This document shows positions 1 through 9,620 of a stretch of DNA of 64,000 nucleotides, piece after piece. The DNA comes from Nonlabens sp. (GTDB lineage Bacteria; Bacteroidota; Bacteroidia; Flavobacteriales; Flavobacteriaceae), in assembly GCF_018401815.1 (NCBI RefSeq), contig NZ_JAGYKG010000005.1, positions 62,001-126,000 on the forward strand, written 5' to 3'. Below the pieces are notes generated by a model. The model worked only from the letters and a program-made list of their open reading frames with translations, was not told the origin of the DNA and ran no database searches. Numbering within the stretch: the stretch's first letter is position 1; each line of letters starts with the position of its first letter. The translations under genes were made by a program, and so were the position numbers.

Positions 1-74
1 AAGTGCAGGTATAAAAATACAGCACTGGCATAAGCAAGTGTAGCAAGGCTTTTAGCGGGTGGATTCTCATTCAT
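1..74 (-). CDS. Partial small membrane protein, N-terminus only
   Basis: An open frame begins at an ATG (complement of 72-74) and runs off the left edge of the window, giving about 24 codons starting MNENPPAKSLATLAYAS followed by hydrophobic residues. It overlaps the 3' end of the upstream dihydroorotase-like gene by 8 bases, which is typical of translationally coupled genes in one operon. The hydrophobic stretch suggests a first membrane helix. The product is not recognisable from so few residues. Confidence 0.55.
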   Translation of the reverse strand, partial: MNENPPAKSLATLAYASAVFLYLH

Positions 75-1317
75 TCCAAAGGGCCTTTTTATTATTGATG
101 ATTCCAACAACCGATCCTCTCATGGGTTTTCCTAAAAATGCAGAGTTCTTAGAAGTAGAAACAATATGACTTTTTTCAAAGTTATAGCTGGTATCTGGTT
201 CAAATAGGGTCAAATTGGCTATTTGCCCTTCTTTTATTTCTGGTATTTCTTGATTAAAGATGCTATAGCCTTTGGTCAGCAATTCAATGGTGGTGGTAAG
301 GTCTGTCAATTGATTTAATATACCAAATGCAGTTTCTAGACCAATAGTTCCTGCAGTGGCATGGTCAAATTCTAGGTCTTTGTGTTCTATAGTTAGTGGT
401 ACATGATCGCTAGTAACGACGTCAATCACCCCTGAGGCAAGAAATTTTTGTAACCGTTTTACTTCTTTCTCCTCTCTTAGTGGAGGCTGAATTTTAAAGT
501 TTGCATCAAAAGTTTCTAATTCCTTACTTGATAAACTCAAATGATGAATGGAAACACTGCAGGTGACATTTTTAGCAGTTTTCTTATATTTTTTGATCAA
601 TTTTAAACCTTCTACGGTGCTTACGGTAGGAATGTGTAACCTTCCATTGGTGTAGGTTGCGATTCTTAAATCTCTCGCTATCTGAAGCTCTTCGGCCAGG
701 CTAGGCATGGACTTGAGTCCTAAGTTGGTAGTCACGATATCTTCATTGACCATTCCTTTTCCTGCGATGTCTTTATTTTGCGGAAATGATTGCACCACAG
801 CATTAAAGGAGGATGCGTATTGCAAGCCTACCTTTAGCAGGTTGGCATTAGTTACTTCATGCTTGTAGTCGTAGAAGGAAACCGCTCCAGCTTCTTGCAT
901 ATCATATAATTCGGCAAGGTGTTCTCCATTTTGGTTTAAGGTAAAAGAACCTACTGGCAGGACGCTTACGACCTGATGTGCAGTAACGTTTTTCAAATAT
1001 TTGATTCCCGATTGATCTTGAGGGTTGGGTTGGTTATTAGGGTTCAACATAATGGTAGTAAATCCGCCTGCTGCCGCTGCTTTAACTCCGTTCTCTAGTG
1101 TTTGTCGTTCTTCAAAACCTGGTTCTCCTAGACTGACACTTGTGTCAATCCAACCAATGGAAACATGCAAATTTGCAGTCTCGATGATTTTGGCACTTTC
1201 TTCTTTTATAGAAAGGCCTATTTTTTCAATCTTCCCATTTTTAATGAGTAGATCTCTTTTTTTGCCGTTTAAATCAGAACTGGCATTTACAATAATCACG
1301 TTTTTAAGTAGTATCAT
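67..1317 (-). CDS. pyrC: Dihydroorotase-like amidohydrolase, probably catalytically defective
   Basis: This 416-residue protein has the amidohydrolase-fold layout of class I dihydroorotases, which close carbamoyl-aspartate to dihydroorotate in pyrimidine synthesis. Seen directly: the retained motifs SIHHLSLS and TSDHVP and the strand sequence GWIDTSVSLGEPG. In active enzymes this last motif reads D-x-H-V-H-L-R-E-P-G and supplies two metal-binding histidines and a substrate arginine; here all three are replaced. This resembles the inactive PyrC-prime proteins known in some bacteria, which serve as structural partners of aspartate transcarbamoylase. The start overlaps the stop of the BatA-like gene by four bases (ATGA), so the two are coupled. 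An active dihydroorotase may be encoded elsewhere. Confidence 0.8.
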   Translation of the reverse strand: MILLKNVIIVNASSDLNGKKRDLLIKNGKIEKIGLSIKEESAKIIETANLHVSIGWIDTSVSLGEPGFEERQTLENGVKAAAAGGFTTIMLNPNNQPNPQDQSGIKYLKNVTAHQVVSVLPVGSFTLNQNGEHLAELYDMQEAGAVSFYDYKHEVTNANLLKVGLQYASSFNAVVQSFPQNKDIAGKGMVNEDIVTTNLGLKSMPSLAEELQIARDLRIATYTNGRLHIPTVSTVEGLKLIKKYKKTAKNVTCSVSIHHLSLSSKELETFDANFKIQPPLREEKEVKRLQKFLASGVIDVVTSDHVPLTIEHKDLEFDHATAGTIGLETAFGILNQLTDLTTTIELLTKGYSIFNQEIPEIKEGQIANLTLFEPDTSYNFEKSHIVSTSKNSAFLGKPMRGSVVGIINNKKALWNE

Positions 1318-3206
1318 TTCACAAACTTTAAAATCAATAATTCACAAATTAGAAAGAATAGAGCTCCCATAACAAAATATCTCCACAAAGAAAGGACATT
1401 TTCTTCCTTAGTGAGTTTATAAAGTAATTCATCAATAGATTCCGAAAGGTCCTTTCCTAAATCAGCAGTTGAATAATATACTAACTTATTCTCTTGACGC
1501 TTGTTATTGAAGCTTAGTTTGGAGATCTTTTGTTCTTTAATTTTTACCATATAGGTTCCTGGTTTGAACAACTCGTCACCAGTAGCAATGAGTACATAAC
1601 TATCAAAAGCCTGCTGTCTTGGAATTACTTCAAATGAATCATTTGCAAGGCTCAAAATGCCATTTTGGTTGGTATTTACGGCTATGTTATTGCGCTCATC
1701 GAGTTCGTAATACAATTGTGAAATCGGTAACGCATGAACCGCCATGTTGTAAAAAACAGGAACAATTAGGGGTGAATTTTGAAAGTTACTGTTTTCCAAA
1801 TTAAGGCTTGTTGTAAAAAAATAAGTAGTGTTGTCTTTATAGAGGAAGCTGCTTCCATCGTCATATTTAAGTATAGGATCTATAGCGTTGGTAGTTTTTA
1901 AAACGCTAGTTACGTTGGGGTATTGGAAGTTGGAAACTTGCTTATTAAAAACACCTTTAAACAAGGGATGATTGAAATTAATTTCAGTAACCTTTTTTGA
2001 AAAACCGTTGTATTCTAGTCCACCAAGGCCTATGTGTTGATATCCAGAAGAATTTTGTGCTGGAATAACAACCAAGTAACCACCACTAGCAGTTAATTTG
2101 TTTAACTCATTACTAAGACTTAATGGAATATCAGTCAACTCATTAAGGATAACGATGTTTTGATTTTTGATTAAATTATAATTGATATCCCTTTCTGCCA
2201 CGCTGATGTATTCAAATTCATCCCCATTATAAAGTCGGTCAAGGAAATTAGAGTCGGACCCATTGATACTTAAAACGTTAATTTTTTGCTTATTAGGCGT
2301 ACTTATAAAAAGCTCGTTATCCATGGAGATTCCATTATCATCTATAAAGATTTTACCATCTATAGGCTCATCGATCTCCATTTCAAAATGAGCTGTGCCA
2401 GACTGATTTTCCATAAGCACCGAGGTTTTTGCTATTAAAATAGTATTGTTTTCAAATGATAAGGTTACAGGTTGTCCCACTTTATAATTAGCACTTAATT
2501 CCACTTGAATTTTTATGTTTTTACCCGATTGACTCATTATAAAAACGGTATCGATGGAGATATTATTAATTTCTTGTGGGGCTACCTTTACAAGTTCTCT
2601 TGTTACATTTTGTAAAGGTTCTGGAAATGGTTTTCCTGGATTTTTTTGAAAATCAGATATGAGAATAATTTCTTTAGCAGCATTCTTATTTTGCAGTAAG
2701 GAAGCGGCTTTAAGTTGCACTTGATCAAAGGAGAGCACTTGGGTGGAATAATTATTAGAAAGCAGCTCATTTGTGATCTTCTGTTTATTGGTATTAGTAA
2801 AGACGTTATCATTGGTAAATAGAGTAAATACTTTATCTGCGGGTAATTTTTCTAGTAGCTGGGTGGCTGCATTTTTATATAAAGCTCCATTCTTACCTTT
2901 TAATTCCATGGAGTAAGAGTTGTCCAGATAAATAGCAGTTTGTTTTTCCTGTGTAGTAGCATCGCTTTCTGGCACAACAGGTTGTGCAAAAGCCAGTACC
3001 ATGCAAGTGACAGCCGCACAACGAGCTAACAAAATCAGCCATTTTTTAAGCAGGCGACTTTTTCTAGTTGTAGTGATTAAAGGTTGAAGGAAGGCAACAT
3101 TAGTAAAGGATACTTTATTAAACTTTCTAAGCTGAAAAAGATGAACAATAATAGGAACTATAAGAAAAAATAGACCGTAAAGTATTATTGGGTTTTTAAA
3201 TAACAT
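1314..3206 (-). CDS. BatA-domain membrane protein with vWA-like region
   Basis: A 630-residue protein opening with the BatA N-terminal domain: a membrane helix at residues 5-24, the L-x-x-F-x-x-L-R-K-F type segment, and a second helix around 55-75. A von Willebrand A-like region follows, with a MIDAS-like D-N-S-Y-S motif at residues 95-99. A single helix lies near the C-terminus (about 605-628). In Bacteroidota such proteins sit in the inner membrane with a large periplasmic domain; the exact role is unknown, though Bat proteins have been linked to aerotolerance and envelope stress. The gene is upstream of and overlaps the dihydroorotase-like gene, and a TAnnTTTG box lies 18 bases before its ATG. 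Confidence 0.85.
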   Translation of the reverse strand: MLFKNPIILYGLFFLIVPIIVHLFQLRKFNKVSFTNVAFLQPLITTTRKSRLLKKWLILLARCAAVTCMVLAFAQPVVPESDATTQEKQTAIYLDNSYSMELKGKNGALYKNAATQLLEKLPADKVFTLFTNDNVFTNTNKQKITNELLSNNYSTQVLSFDQVQLKAASLLQNKNAAKEIILISDFQKNPGKPFPEPLQNVTRELVKVAPQEINNISIDTVFIMSQSGKNIKIQVELSANYKVGQPVTLSFENNTILIAKTSVLMENQSGTAHFEMEIDEPIDGKIFIDDNGISMDNELFISTPNKQKINVLSINGSDSNFLDRLYNGDEFEYISVAERDINYNLIKNQNIVILNELTDIPLSLSNELNKLTASGGYLVVIPAQNSSGYQHIGLGGLEYNGFSKKVTEINFNHPLFKGVFNKQVSNFQYPNVTSVLKTTNAIDPILKYDDGSSFLYKDNTTYFFTTSLNLENSNFQNSPLIVPVFYNMAVHALPISQLYYELDERNNIAVNTNQNGILSLANDSFEVIPRQQAFDSYVLIATGDELFKPGTYMVKIKEQKISKLSFNNKRQENKLVYYSTADLGKDLSESIDELLYKLTKEENVLSLWRYFVMGALFFLICELLILKFVK

Positions 3207-3223
3207 CTATTCTATTTGCAAAT

Positions 3224-3231
3224 CAAAGATA
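3224..3231 (-). promoter_or_regulatory. Bacteroidota -7 box for the BatA-like operon
   Basis: TATCTTTG on the minus strand matches the TAnnTTTG consensus and lies 17 bases upstream of the ATG at 3206. No clear TTG -33 element was seen. Confidence 0.5.
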
Positions 3232-3253
3232 CTGCCTTTGCATAAAAAAGCCC

Positions 3254-4453
3254 TTATTTTTTAACGGTAAATGTAAAAGTTGTTCCAGAGTTGATTTTCG
3301 ATTTACACTTGATGGTTCCGCCTAGTTTGCCAACAAGTATTTTAACCGTCGAAAGACCAATGCCATTACCTTTTTTGCCAGTTCGATCGGTTTGGTTTAA
3401 AGTGGTAAATAATTTAAAAATATCTTTTTGTTTATCTTTTGGAATACCAATACCATTATCTGTAATGCTAAATTTATAGTACTTAGTTGTTTTTTTTGCC
3501 GTAATTTTTATAATAATAGTATCTTGAGTATTGTATTTAATACTGTTGCCAATGAGGTTTAATAATATTTGCTCAAAAGCTGTGCTGTTACTATTAAGGA
3601 TCATATTTTCTTCCGGAAATATGAGTTGTATATCATCTCGAAGTCCTACCATTTCTTCTACTTTTTCAATAATAGAATACATATCAAACTCTTCTTTATC
3701 CTCTATGGCTAATTGGTCACTTTCATAATGATTCAAAATATTATCTATATAATCACTCATAGAAAAGGCTGTTTCTTTAATAGAGTGCAGGTAACGTTTA
3801 CCATGGAGATCTAAACTCTCGTTGTATTTTTCTGATAGAAGATCAGTAGTAAGTATCATGCTTGCTAAAGGCATTTTCATATCATGTGATACGACTCTAG
3901 CAAAATTCTTTAACATCTCATTATTTTCTTCTAACAGCTTAGATTTTTTTTTGAGTTCTATATTTGTTTTGTTAAGCTTAAGTTGCTGCATGATAAGATC
4001 AGCAATCATCTTCAAAGATTTCTTTTGTTCTGAACTTAATCTGTGAGGTCGATCATCAAGTACGCAAACGGTACCTAGAGGTAAATTTTGTTTGTCTTTT
4101 AATTGTACTCCTGCAAAAAATCTAATAGTGGAGTTTTCTTTTAAAAAGGTAGCGTTATTAAAACTTGAAGTTTCATGCACATCTTCGACATAAAAAAAAT
4201 TGTGGTCGCTAGCTATCGTATGAGCGCACCAACTTAATTCTCTAGAAGGATTATCGAGCTGCAACCCTTTTTGAGATTTGAACCACACTTCATCTTTGCC
4301 GACTATTGCAATTAGGCATTTTGGGACGTCAGTGAGCTTACAGGCAAACTCCGTAAGTTGATCAAGCACTTTTACTCGTTTAGCATCGATATGAAATGAT
4401 TCTAAATAGGCAAGACGTTCGTTTTCACGAGGATGTAAGGATGCTTTGGTCAT
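3254..4453 (-). CDS. GAF-domain sensor histidine kinase
   Basis: This 399-residue protein has an N-terminal GAF domain (about 20-165, with the typical GTVCVLDDRPHRLS ending), a short coiled coil, a HisKA dimerisation helix with the phosphate-accepting histidine in VVSHDMKMPLASM near residue 190, and a C-terminal HATPase domain with N-box NLIGNSIKYNT, G1 box DNGIGIP and G2 box GKKGNGIGLSTVK. There are no membrane segments, so it is a soluble cytoplasmic kinase sensing through GAF. No response regulator is adjacent, so it is an orphan kinase whose partner cannot be named from this window. Confidence 0.93.
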   Translation of the reverse strand: MTKASLHPRENERLAYLESFHIDAKRVKVLDQLTEFACKLTDVPKCLIAIVGKDEVWFKSQKGLQLDNPSRELSWCAHTIASDHNFFYVEDVHETSSFNNATFLKENSTIRFFAGVQLKDKQNLPLGTVCVLDDRPHRLSSEQKKSLKMIADLIMQQLKLNKTNIELKKKSKLLEENNEMLKNFARVVSHDMKMPLASMILTTDLLSEKYNESLDLHGKRYLHSIKETAFSMSDYIDNILNHYESDQLAIEDKEEFDMYSIIEKVEEMVGLRDDIQLIFPEENMILNSNSTAFEQILLNLIGNSIKYNTQDTIIIKITAKKTTKYYKFSITDNGIGIPKDKQKDIFKLFTTLNQTDRTGKKGNGIGLSTVKILVGKLGGTIKCKSKINSGTTFTFTVKK

Positions 4454-4514
4454 TGGAAGGCAGAAAGCATCAAAATTAACAAAACTTACTAAATATTCTG
4501 GTGCTTTTATAGAA

Positions 4515-5282
4515 CTATAATTCTTTAAAAGCGCCTAATCCAAAAAGAGCAAAATCATATTTAATGGGGTCTTTAGGGTCAAATTTTCTAAGCACTTTGT
4601 CCAGTTCAGCAACGGCTTTTGCATCGTTTTGTTGGCGTTGGAGCAGCTTTAGTTTACGAGCTACATTCCCGGTGTGTACATCTAATGGTAGGGATAAAGC
4701 ACTCATAGGTATGGAGTTCCATATTCCAAAATCCACTCCGGCATTGTCTTTTCTCACCATCCACCGCAGGAACATGTTGATGCGTTTTGCACTGCTATTT
4801 TTCATGGGATCACTGACATGCTTTTGGGTACGTGGCAAATGATCTACCTCAAAGAAGCTGGTTTTAAATTGGGAGATGGCTTCTTGCAAATTTGATTTTT
4901 CCTGATACGCTTTCGCGAAAGCGTGCTCTAAGCCATCATATTTCTTTTCTATATGCTGCAATGATCGCATAAAAGTCTTGCAATCTTCACTGTTAAAGGT
5001 ACGGTGTACAAAACCATCCAATCGATCCAAGTCCCTTTCTTCATGATTTCTTATAAAGTCTGCTGGAGATTGATCTAAGAGGGTCATCAATCTATTAGCA
5101 TTGTTGATGATGGACTTGCGGTTCCCCCAAGCAATTGTAGCGACGAGAAAGCTGGCTATTTCTATATCCTTTTTATCAGTAAAAAGATGGGGTATCTGAA
5201 TAGGATCGTGAGGAATAAAATCTGGAGTGTTGTATTGCACGACTTTTGCATCGAGAAATTCTTTAAGTTTGTTTCGGTTCAT
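4515..5282 (-). CDS. TIGR02757 (DUF2400) family protein
   Basis: A 255-residue cytoplasmic protein matching the TIGR02757/DUF2400 family common in Bacteroidota, recognisable from VATIAWGNRKSI, the RINMFLRWMVR segment and PLDVHTGNVARKL. The helical pattern and the VHTGNVARKL segment resemble DNA-glycosylase-type helix-hairpin-helix proteins, but no catalytic role is established. A copy of the 16-bp palindrome is inserted in frame and encodes AFAKA within HAFAKAYQ. The start ATG is the first in frame. Confidence 0.85.
   Translation of the reverse strand: MNRNKLKEFLDAKVVQYNTPDFIPHDPIQIPHLFTDKKDIEIASFLVATIAWGNRKSIINNANRLMTLLDQSPADFIRNHEERDLDRLDGFVHRTFNSEDCKTFMRSLQHIEKKYDGLEHAFAKAYQEKSNLQEAISQFKTSFFEVDHLPRTQKHVSDPMKNSSAKRINMFLRWMVRKDNAGVDFGIWNSIPMSALSLPLDVHTGNVARKLKLLQRQQNDAKAVAELDKVLRKFDPKDPIKYDFALFGLGAFKEL
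4908..4923. repeat. Palindromic repeat copy 1 (inside TIGR02757 gene)
   Basis: Perfect 16-bp palindrome CGCTTTCGCGAAAGCG; in the gene's frame it reads AFAKA. Confidence 0.95.
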
Positions 5283-5436
5283 TTGAAACCTGTTTTATTT
5301 TAGAATAGGATGGTTGCAGTCTCTTCTTTTGGTACGGCCTTAAAAAAGCTTAGTGTAATGCTGGTAAGACTGCTATTTAAAACCTTGATTAGCTCAAAAA
5401 TAACGGAATTTAGGAATGGGACAATACAACCACTTC

Positions 5437-6096
5437 TTACAGAAATTTACCATCGCTCATTACCAGCTTGCGGTCTGCTAGATCTGCGAGTTCTTCATTA
5501 TGGGTAACGATAACAAAGGTTTGATGGAATTCTTTTCTTAATTGAAAAATTAATTCGTGTAGGTCATGGGCTGTCGCACTGTCTAAGTTTCCAGTAGGTT
5601 CGTCAGCAAAAATGACTTTTGGATTATTGATTAATGCTCTTGCTACGGCAACACGCTGCTGTTCACCACCAGAAAGAGCTCCAGGCTTGTGATCCATTCG
5701 GTCAGATAACTTGAGATAGGAGAGGAGTTCTTTAGCTCGTTTTTCAGCTTTTGATTTATCAGTATTTGCGATATAAGCAGGGATACAAACGTTCTCTAAA
5801 GCTGTGAATTCGGGAAGTAATTGATGAAACTGAAATATAAAGCCAAGGGATTGGTTTCTAAATTTATTAAGCTGTTTACCACTCAGTTTCATAATATTGG
5901 TGCCATCTATTTCTAGGCTGCTGCCGGTACTTATGTCTGGTTGTTCTAAGGTGCCAAGAATATGAAGTAAAGTGGTTTTACCAGCACCAGAACTACCCAC
6001 AACACTAACTATTTCACCAGCTTTAATTTCTAGATTTACGCCTTTAAGGACTTGTAAATCTCCAAAACTTTTATAAATCTGAATCGCTTTAATCAT
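5437..6096 (-). CDS. lolD: LolD-like ABC transporter ATP-binding protein
   Basis: This 219-residue ABC ATPase has Walker A GSSGAGKT (34-41), Q-loop FIFQFHQLL, signature [15 protein letters not shown], Walker [13 protein letters not shown] and the switch histidine in IVTHNEELA. Size and sequence place it in the LolD/MacB group of ATPases that power lipoprotein release or macrolide-type efflux together with FtsX-like permeases at the inner membrane. No permease gene is adjacent; the nearest, at 23.7 kb, is far away and need not be its partner. It is 20 bases downstream of the DUF5916 gene and could be co-transcribed. Confidence 0.9.
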   Translation of the reverse strand: MIKAIQIYKSFGDLQVLKGVNLEIKAGEIVSVVGSSGAGKTTLLHILGTLEQPDISTGSSLEIDGTNIMKLSGKQLNKFRNQSLGFIFQFHQLLPEFTALENVCIPAYIANTDKSKAEKRAKELLSYLKLSDRMDHKPGALSGGEQQRVAVARALINNPKVIFADEPTGNLDSATAHDLHELIFQLRKEFHQTFVIVTHNEELADLADRKLVMSDGKFL

Positions 6097-6116
6097 GTTA
6101 ACAAAGTAATGAATAT

Positions 6117-8567
6117 TTATGCTTTAAACCATCTTTTTGCATCATTAAAGTCAAGGAAATAAGTAACTCTAAGAGATAAATTGTGACGAGACGGTTGCGT
6201 AAATAATTCGTCTAGGCTGTCCTGAAAAGTGATATCCCCTTGATTATCAAAGTTAAATATGCTATTGCGGTATAGTAAAGTAGCTTCACTACCTGGAGCA
6301 AAACGCCATCGGTAGGAAAGGTCCAGGTTCCATACATTAAAATTTGCATCAGGATCAAAGTCGTCTGTCAAGGTGTAATCGGTAGGAATGGCAGCACCGT
6401 TGGAATCGAGTTCTTTAAAATCCCGACTAAATGTTGCTCGAGACCAAAAATTTCTAAAGGACAAGCTCAGCGCTTGTTTGTTATTAAAGTTATAAGTTCC
6501 AGACACTCTGTTTTCAACCGAATGTGTATGACGCCTGCTTACAATGGGGTTATCGTTTATATCTGTATCTACATAACTGATGCGATTGTCGTTTTTGTCC
6601 CATGCTAGGCGGTAAATAAGTAGGAATTGATCTGAGAATCTATACCTAGGACTAATATTAAAATTATAACTTTCTTCTATATCATTAAATCGTTTGAACC
6701 TACCCAACCTGATGTCTGTTGCAAATTTCTTACGATAATCTGTAGAGATAAAGCCTCCTGTGAAATAGGAAGGTTCGTATCTCACAACTTGTCCTACTTT
6801 ACGCGCTTCAAATTGATTTAAGTTTTTAGTAAAGAAATTAATATCACCACCGAAGGCCAAACGTTCTCTAGTAGAAAAGAATGGGTTGATATTGAACTCA
6901 CTATTGGTAGCTATATCTGGATCGATCTGTCTTCTATGTCTTATTCTAAAGTCAATATCATATCGATTAAAAATACCAACAGGCACAAACTGGTTGTAAC
7001 TCAAATCTGCTGCAAAAGTTTGTGTGTTGTTTTGAAAATTACGTCCTAAATCATTAGGGTTCCAGTTTTTATCTCGGTAAAAGTGGGCGAGTCGTGGCCT
7101 CCATCTTCCTCTAGTTTTACGCCAGCTGGTCTCACTTGCGATACCCGTTTGCGTTCCTGTTGGAGTCAATCGATTACTCATTTTTAATTCTGCTCTATAA
7201 TTATTGGAAGCATTTTTATCATTGTGGTCGAGTACCAAGGCATTAACAATTGCATCTGTAAAACTCCCATTTCTTAAGGTACTTGCCGTAGATAAAGCAA
7301 TAGAACTGTTTTTACTGAATTGCTGGTCCAGAATAAACATATTGTAATTAGTAAAGGGTTCTGTGATTTCTGTACGTCGCTCATTGTTAAGTAAGTTTTC
7401 AATAGTAGCTTCTGTTTTTTCGGTTACGGCATTTAAAAAGCCTATTCCTAATCTATTTACTGTCCTTCCTGTAATTTTTACTGCATTGAGCAGTTTCGCG
7501 TTATTAGGGTTATCAATGATATATTCATTTTCTAAGAGGTTGACGTTACCAAAACCACTCGGGGTTTGTCCTATTCTACGCGAAAAGAAAATACCTCCCT
7601 TGTTAAATAAATCTGTTCCTTCATTAAAAAAAGCTCGGTTTTCTCCAAAGGTTTGTTCAAATGGTCCCAAATTAAGAACCACTTGGTCAAAAGCCACTTG
7701 ACCAAAATCTGGTATCAATGTCGCGTCAAGAGTAAAGGCATCGTTAATCCCATATTTAAGATCCATACCAGCGTTATACTCTGTTGTTTGTACTCCATTA
7801 AAATTATCATTAACTATGGTGGCGTAAGGGTAAAGATTTAACCTTAAGGGGGGATTAATATTTTCAACCCCTGTCATCAAGGCATCGTATTGTGTGCTTA
7901 TTCCTTTGGTTATATCTACGAAGTTATAAGAGTACTCTTCATTTAAAGCACGAATTCTTCTAAAAACTTGAAAACTCCAATCTTGTTTTTCTATTTCTGG
8001 GAACCTCAACGTTCTATATGGAATTTTCATTTCTACAAACCATCCAAGTTCATTAATGCTGGTCTCTGATTTAAAAACAACGTTATAACTAAAGTCTTCT
8101 CGATTACCTTCAGCAATGGCATCACCTAATGCGTTGGCACTAGTAGCAAAAAATTTTGTTTGATTAATTTGATTGTTGTAGTTGTTTAAAAAGAATCCAA
8201 AGACATCGGCCTGAGCGTTTATTTCATCTCTTTGTGAAAATTGTCTTGGAATGCTTTTTGGATTGTTGTCATAAAGAAATGCGGCAACATAAAGGGCATT
8301 ATCATCATAAGCAACTTTAAACTTTGTTGTATGCGTATCTCTTTCTTTTTGACCATTTGATGGCTCTACCATTACAAAATCCCCTCCAGATGGAATAGCA
8401 TCCCAAAATTTTTCAAAAGGCTTGCCATCAATTACTGGCAGGGTACTAACTCGGGTAGCTCGATATACTTTTCTTTTGATATCAAGAGTGTCCTGAGCTA
8501 TTTGTGATTCCGCTTTCGCGAAAGCGAGAACTACAACCAACCAAGTGAGAATAAATTTAAATTGCAT
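6117..8567 (-). CDS. DUF5916 outer-membrane-type protein with CBM9-like N-terminus
   Basis: From the ATG at 8567 the product is 816 residues: a signal peptide ([22 protein letters not shown]), a family 9 carbohydrate-binding-like domain (about 40-230, with [15 protein letters not shown]), then a long DUF5916 domain rich in alternating aromatic beta strands ending [10 protein letters not shown], as in outer-membrane barrels. An upstream ATG at 8606 would put 13 residues before the signal peptide and is less likely. The palindrome lies exactly at the signal peptidase region, so AFAKA forms the end of the signal peptide. Function is unknown; members often occur in Bacteroidota envelopes, possibly handling glycans or transport. 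Confidence 0.85.
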   Translation of the reverse strand: MQFKFILTWLVVVLAFAKAESQIAQDTLDIKRKVYRATRVSTLPVIDGKPFEKFWDAIPSGGDFVMVEPSNGQKERDTHTTKFKVAYDDNALYVAAFLYDNNPKSIPRQFSQRDEINAQADVFGFFLNNYNNQINQTKFFATSANALGDAIAEGNREDFSYNVVFKSETSINELGWFVEMKIPYRTLRFPEIEKQDWSFQVFRRIRALNEEYSYNFVDITKGISTQYDALMTGVENINPPLRLNLYPYATIVNDNFNGVQTTEYNAGMDLKYGINDAFTLDATLIPDFGQVAFDQVVLNLGPFEQTFGENRAFFNEGTDLFNKGGIFFSRRIGQTPSGFGNVNLLENEYIIDNPNNAKLLNAVKITGRTVNRLGIGFLNAVTEKTEATIENLLNNERRTEITEPFTNYNMFILDQQFSKNSSIALSTASTLRNGSFTDAIVNALVLDHNDKNASNNYRAELKMSNRLTPTGTQTGIASETSWRKTRGRWRPRLAHFYRDKNWNPNDLGRNFQNNTQTFAADLSYNQFVPVGIFNRYDIDFRIRHRRQIDPDIATNSEFNINPFFSTRERLAFGGDINFFTKNLNQFEARKVGQVVRYEPSYFTGGFISTDYRKKFATDIRLGRFKRFNDIEESYNFNISPRYRFSDQFLLIYRLAWDKNDNRISYVDTDINDNPIVSRRHTHSVENRVSGTYNFNNKQALSLSFRNFWSRATFSRDFKELDSNGAAIPTDYTLTDDFDPDANFNVWNLDLSYRWRFAPGSEATLLYRNSIFNFDNQGDITFQDSLDELFTQPSRHNLSLRVTYFLDFNDAKRWFKA
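8511..8526. repeat. Palindromic repeat copy 2 (inside DUF5916 gene)
   Basis: Perfect CGCTTTCGCGAAAGCG; it encodes AFAKA in the C-region of the predicted signal peptide. Confidence 0.95.
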
Positions 8568-8675
8568 AAGAGGAGGTAAACGGCACAAAAATAACTTGTT
8601 TAACAAATCATTTCATTAAAGGCATGTTAATTAAAAAAAAGATAAAAATGAGTAGACTAAATTGCTAAAAAAAAT

Positions 8676-9203
8676 ATGGATGAGGCAATTTTTGCAGGAG
8701 GGTGCTTCTGGTGCACAGAGGCAGTTTTTCAAAGAGTTAAAGGAGTAGAGCGAGTGAAATCAGGTTTTTGTGGCGGGCATATTAAAAACCCAGCTTATAG
8801 AGAAGTAGTGCAAGGTAGAACAGGGCATGCAGAAGCTATTCACCTGACTTATGACTCTGAAAGAGTTTCCTATGAGGATTTAGTGGCCGTATTTATGGCG
8901 ACTCATGATCCGACTACACTGAACAGACAAGGTTATGATGTGGGAACACATTATCGAAGTGCAATATTTTATCTTAATGAACAACAGGAAAAGACGGCTA
9001 GAGAGGTTATTAAAAATATGGAAGAAAAAGCTGTTGATACAGATCCTATAGTTACAGAGATCGCTCCGGCTACAGCCTTTTATCCTGCAGAAGATATTCA
9101 CGATGAGTATTATAACAATAATAGAGAACAAGGATATTGTCAAAATATAATTGACCCTAAAATAAGAAAATTGATGACGGGTTTTAAAGAATTGGTCAAA
9201 TAA
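8676..9203 (+). CDS. msrA: Peptide methionine-S-sulfoxide reductase MsrA
   Basis: This 175-residue enzyme reduces methionine-S-sulfoxide in proteins. The catalytic cysteine is Cys10 in the GGCFWC motif right at the N-terminus, and the family motifs GHAEAIHLTYD, THDPTTLNRQGYDVGTHYRSAIF and EDIHDEYY are present. The C-terminal YCQNII region carries a possible resolving cysteine. No signal peptide, so it is cytoplasmic. It is a single gene ending at a strong hairpin shared with the convergent downstream gene. Confidence 0.96.
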   Translation: MDEAIFAGGCFWCTEAVFQRVKGVERVKSGFCGGHIKNPAYREVVQGRTGHAEAIHLTYDSERVSYEDLVAVFMATHDPTTLNRQGYDVGTHYRSAIFYLNEQQEKTAREVIKNMEEKAVDTDPIVTEIAPATAFYPAEDIHDEYYNNNREQGYCQNIIDPKIRKLMTGFKELVK

Positions 9204-9260
9204 AAAAAGCTCCTTTTTGAACTTGCTCCAAAAAGTTAGACGCTATTTAGGAGCTTTTTT
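9203..9260. terminator. Bidirectional terminator between msrA and the small membrane protein
   Basis: A 12-bp perfect inverted repeat, AAAAAAGCTCCT (9203-9214) and AGGAGCTTTTTT (9249-9260), flanks a 34-base loop that holds a smaller CTTTTT/AAAAAG stem. It lies exactly between two convergent stop codons. Confidence 0.8.
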
Positions 9261-9572
9261 TTATGAAACCTGATTTACATCGACGGACTTTTCTTTATCG
9301 CTACCTCTTCCAGATTTGATAAGATAGGTATAACACCACATGATGGTGAATGACGGAATGATATCCACGCCAGGGAGCAATTCTTCTATAGTTGTAATAA
9401 TACCCGCCGCTACTCCAGATTTCCCTGGATAAAGTTTTGTCATTAAGTAACCCGCTAATGGTGCCCAAACCAAATCCATAAATTCTAAAACTCCATAGCC
9501 TAGTAATGACAGCATCCCAATAAGATCTAGTATTACACCACTAATTAATCTAGAACGTTTTGAATGAAACAT
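9261..9572 (-). CDS. Small conserved-looking membrane protein
   Basis: A 103-residue protein with two or three hydrophobic helices (about 10-30, 33-45 and 72-88) and a charged, hydrophilic C-terminus. The segment GYLMTKLYPGKSGVAAGIITTIEELLPGVDIIPSFTI was inspected (positions 40-76); it has no catalytic motif I know. It resembles unnamed small membrane proteins of flavobacteria. It is probably a single gene; function unknown. Confidence 0.7.
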   Translation of the reverse strand: MFHSKRSRLISGVILDLIGMLSLLGYGVLEFMDLVWAPLAGYLMTKLYPGKSGVAAGIITTIEELLPGVDIIPSFTIMWCYTYLIKSGRGSDKEKSVDVNQVS

Positions 9573-9620
9573 AAGATTGATTTAATGGATTAAAATTACT
9601 AAAATTTAATGTAAAATATG

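Noticed and set aside
1025..1372. Plus-strand open frame across the dihydroorotase gene
   Set aside because: Antisense shadow of a real gene; no promoter and no family match.
5283..5436. A plus-strand gene between TIGR02757 and lolD
   Set aside because: The open frame of 65 codons continues antisense into lolD and has no promoter or family match.
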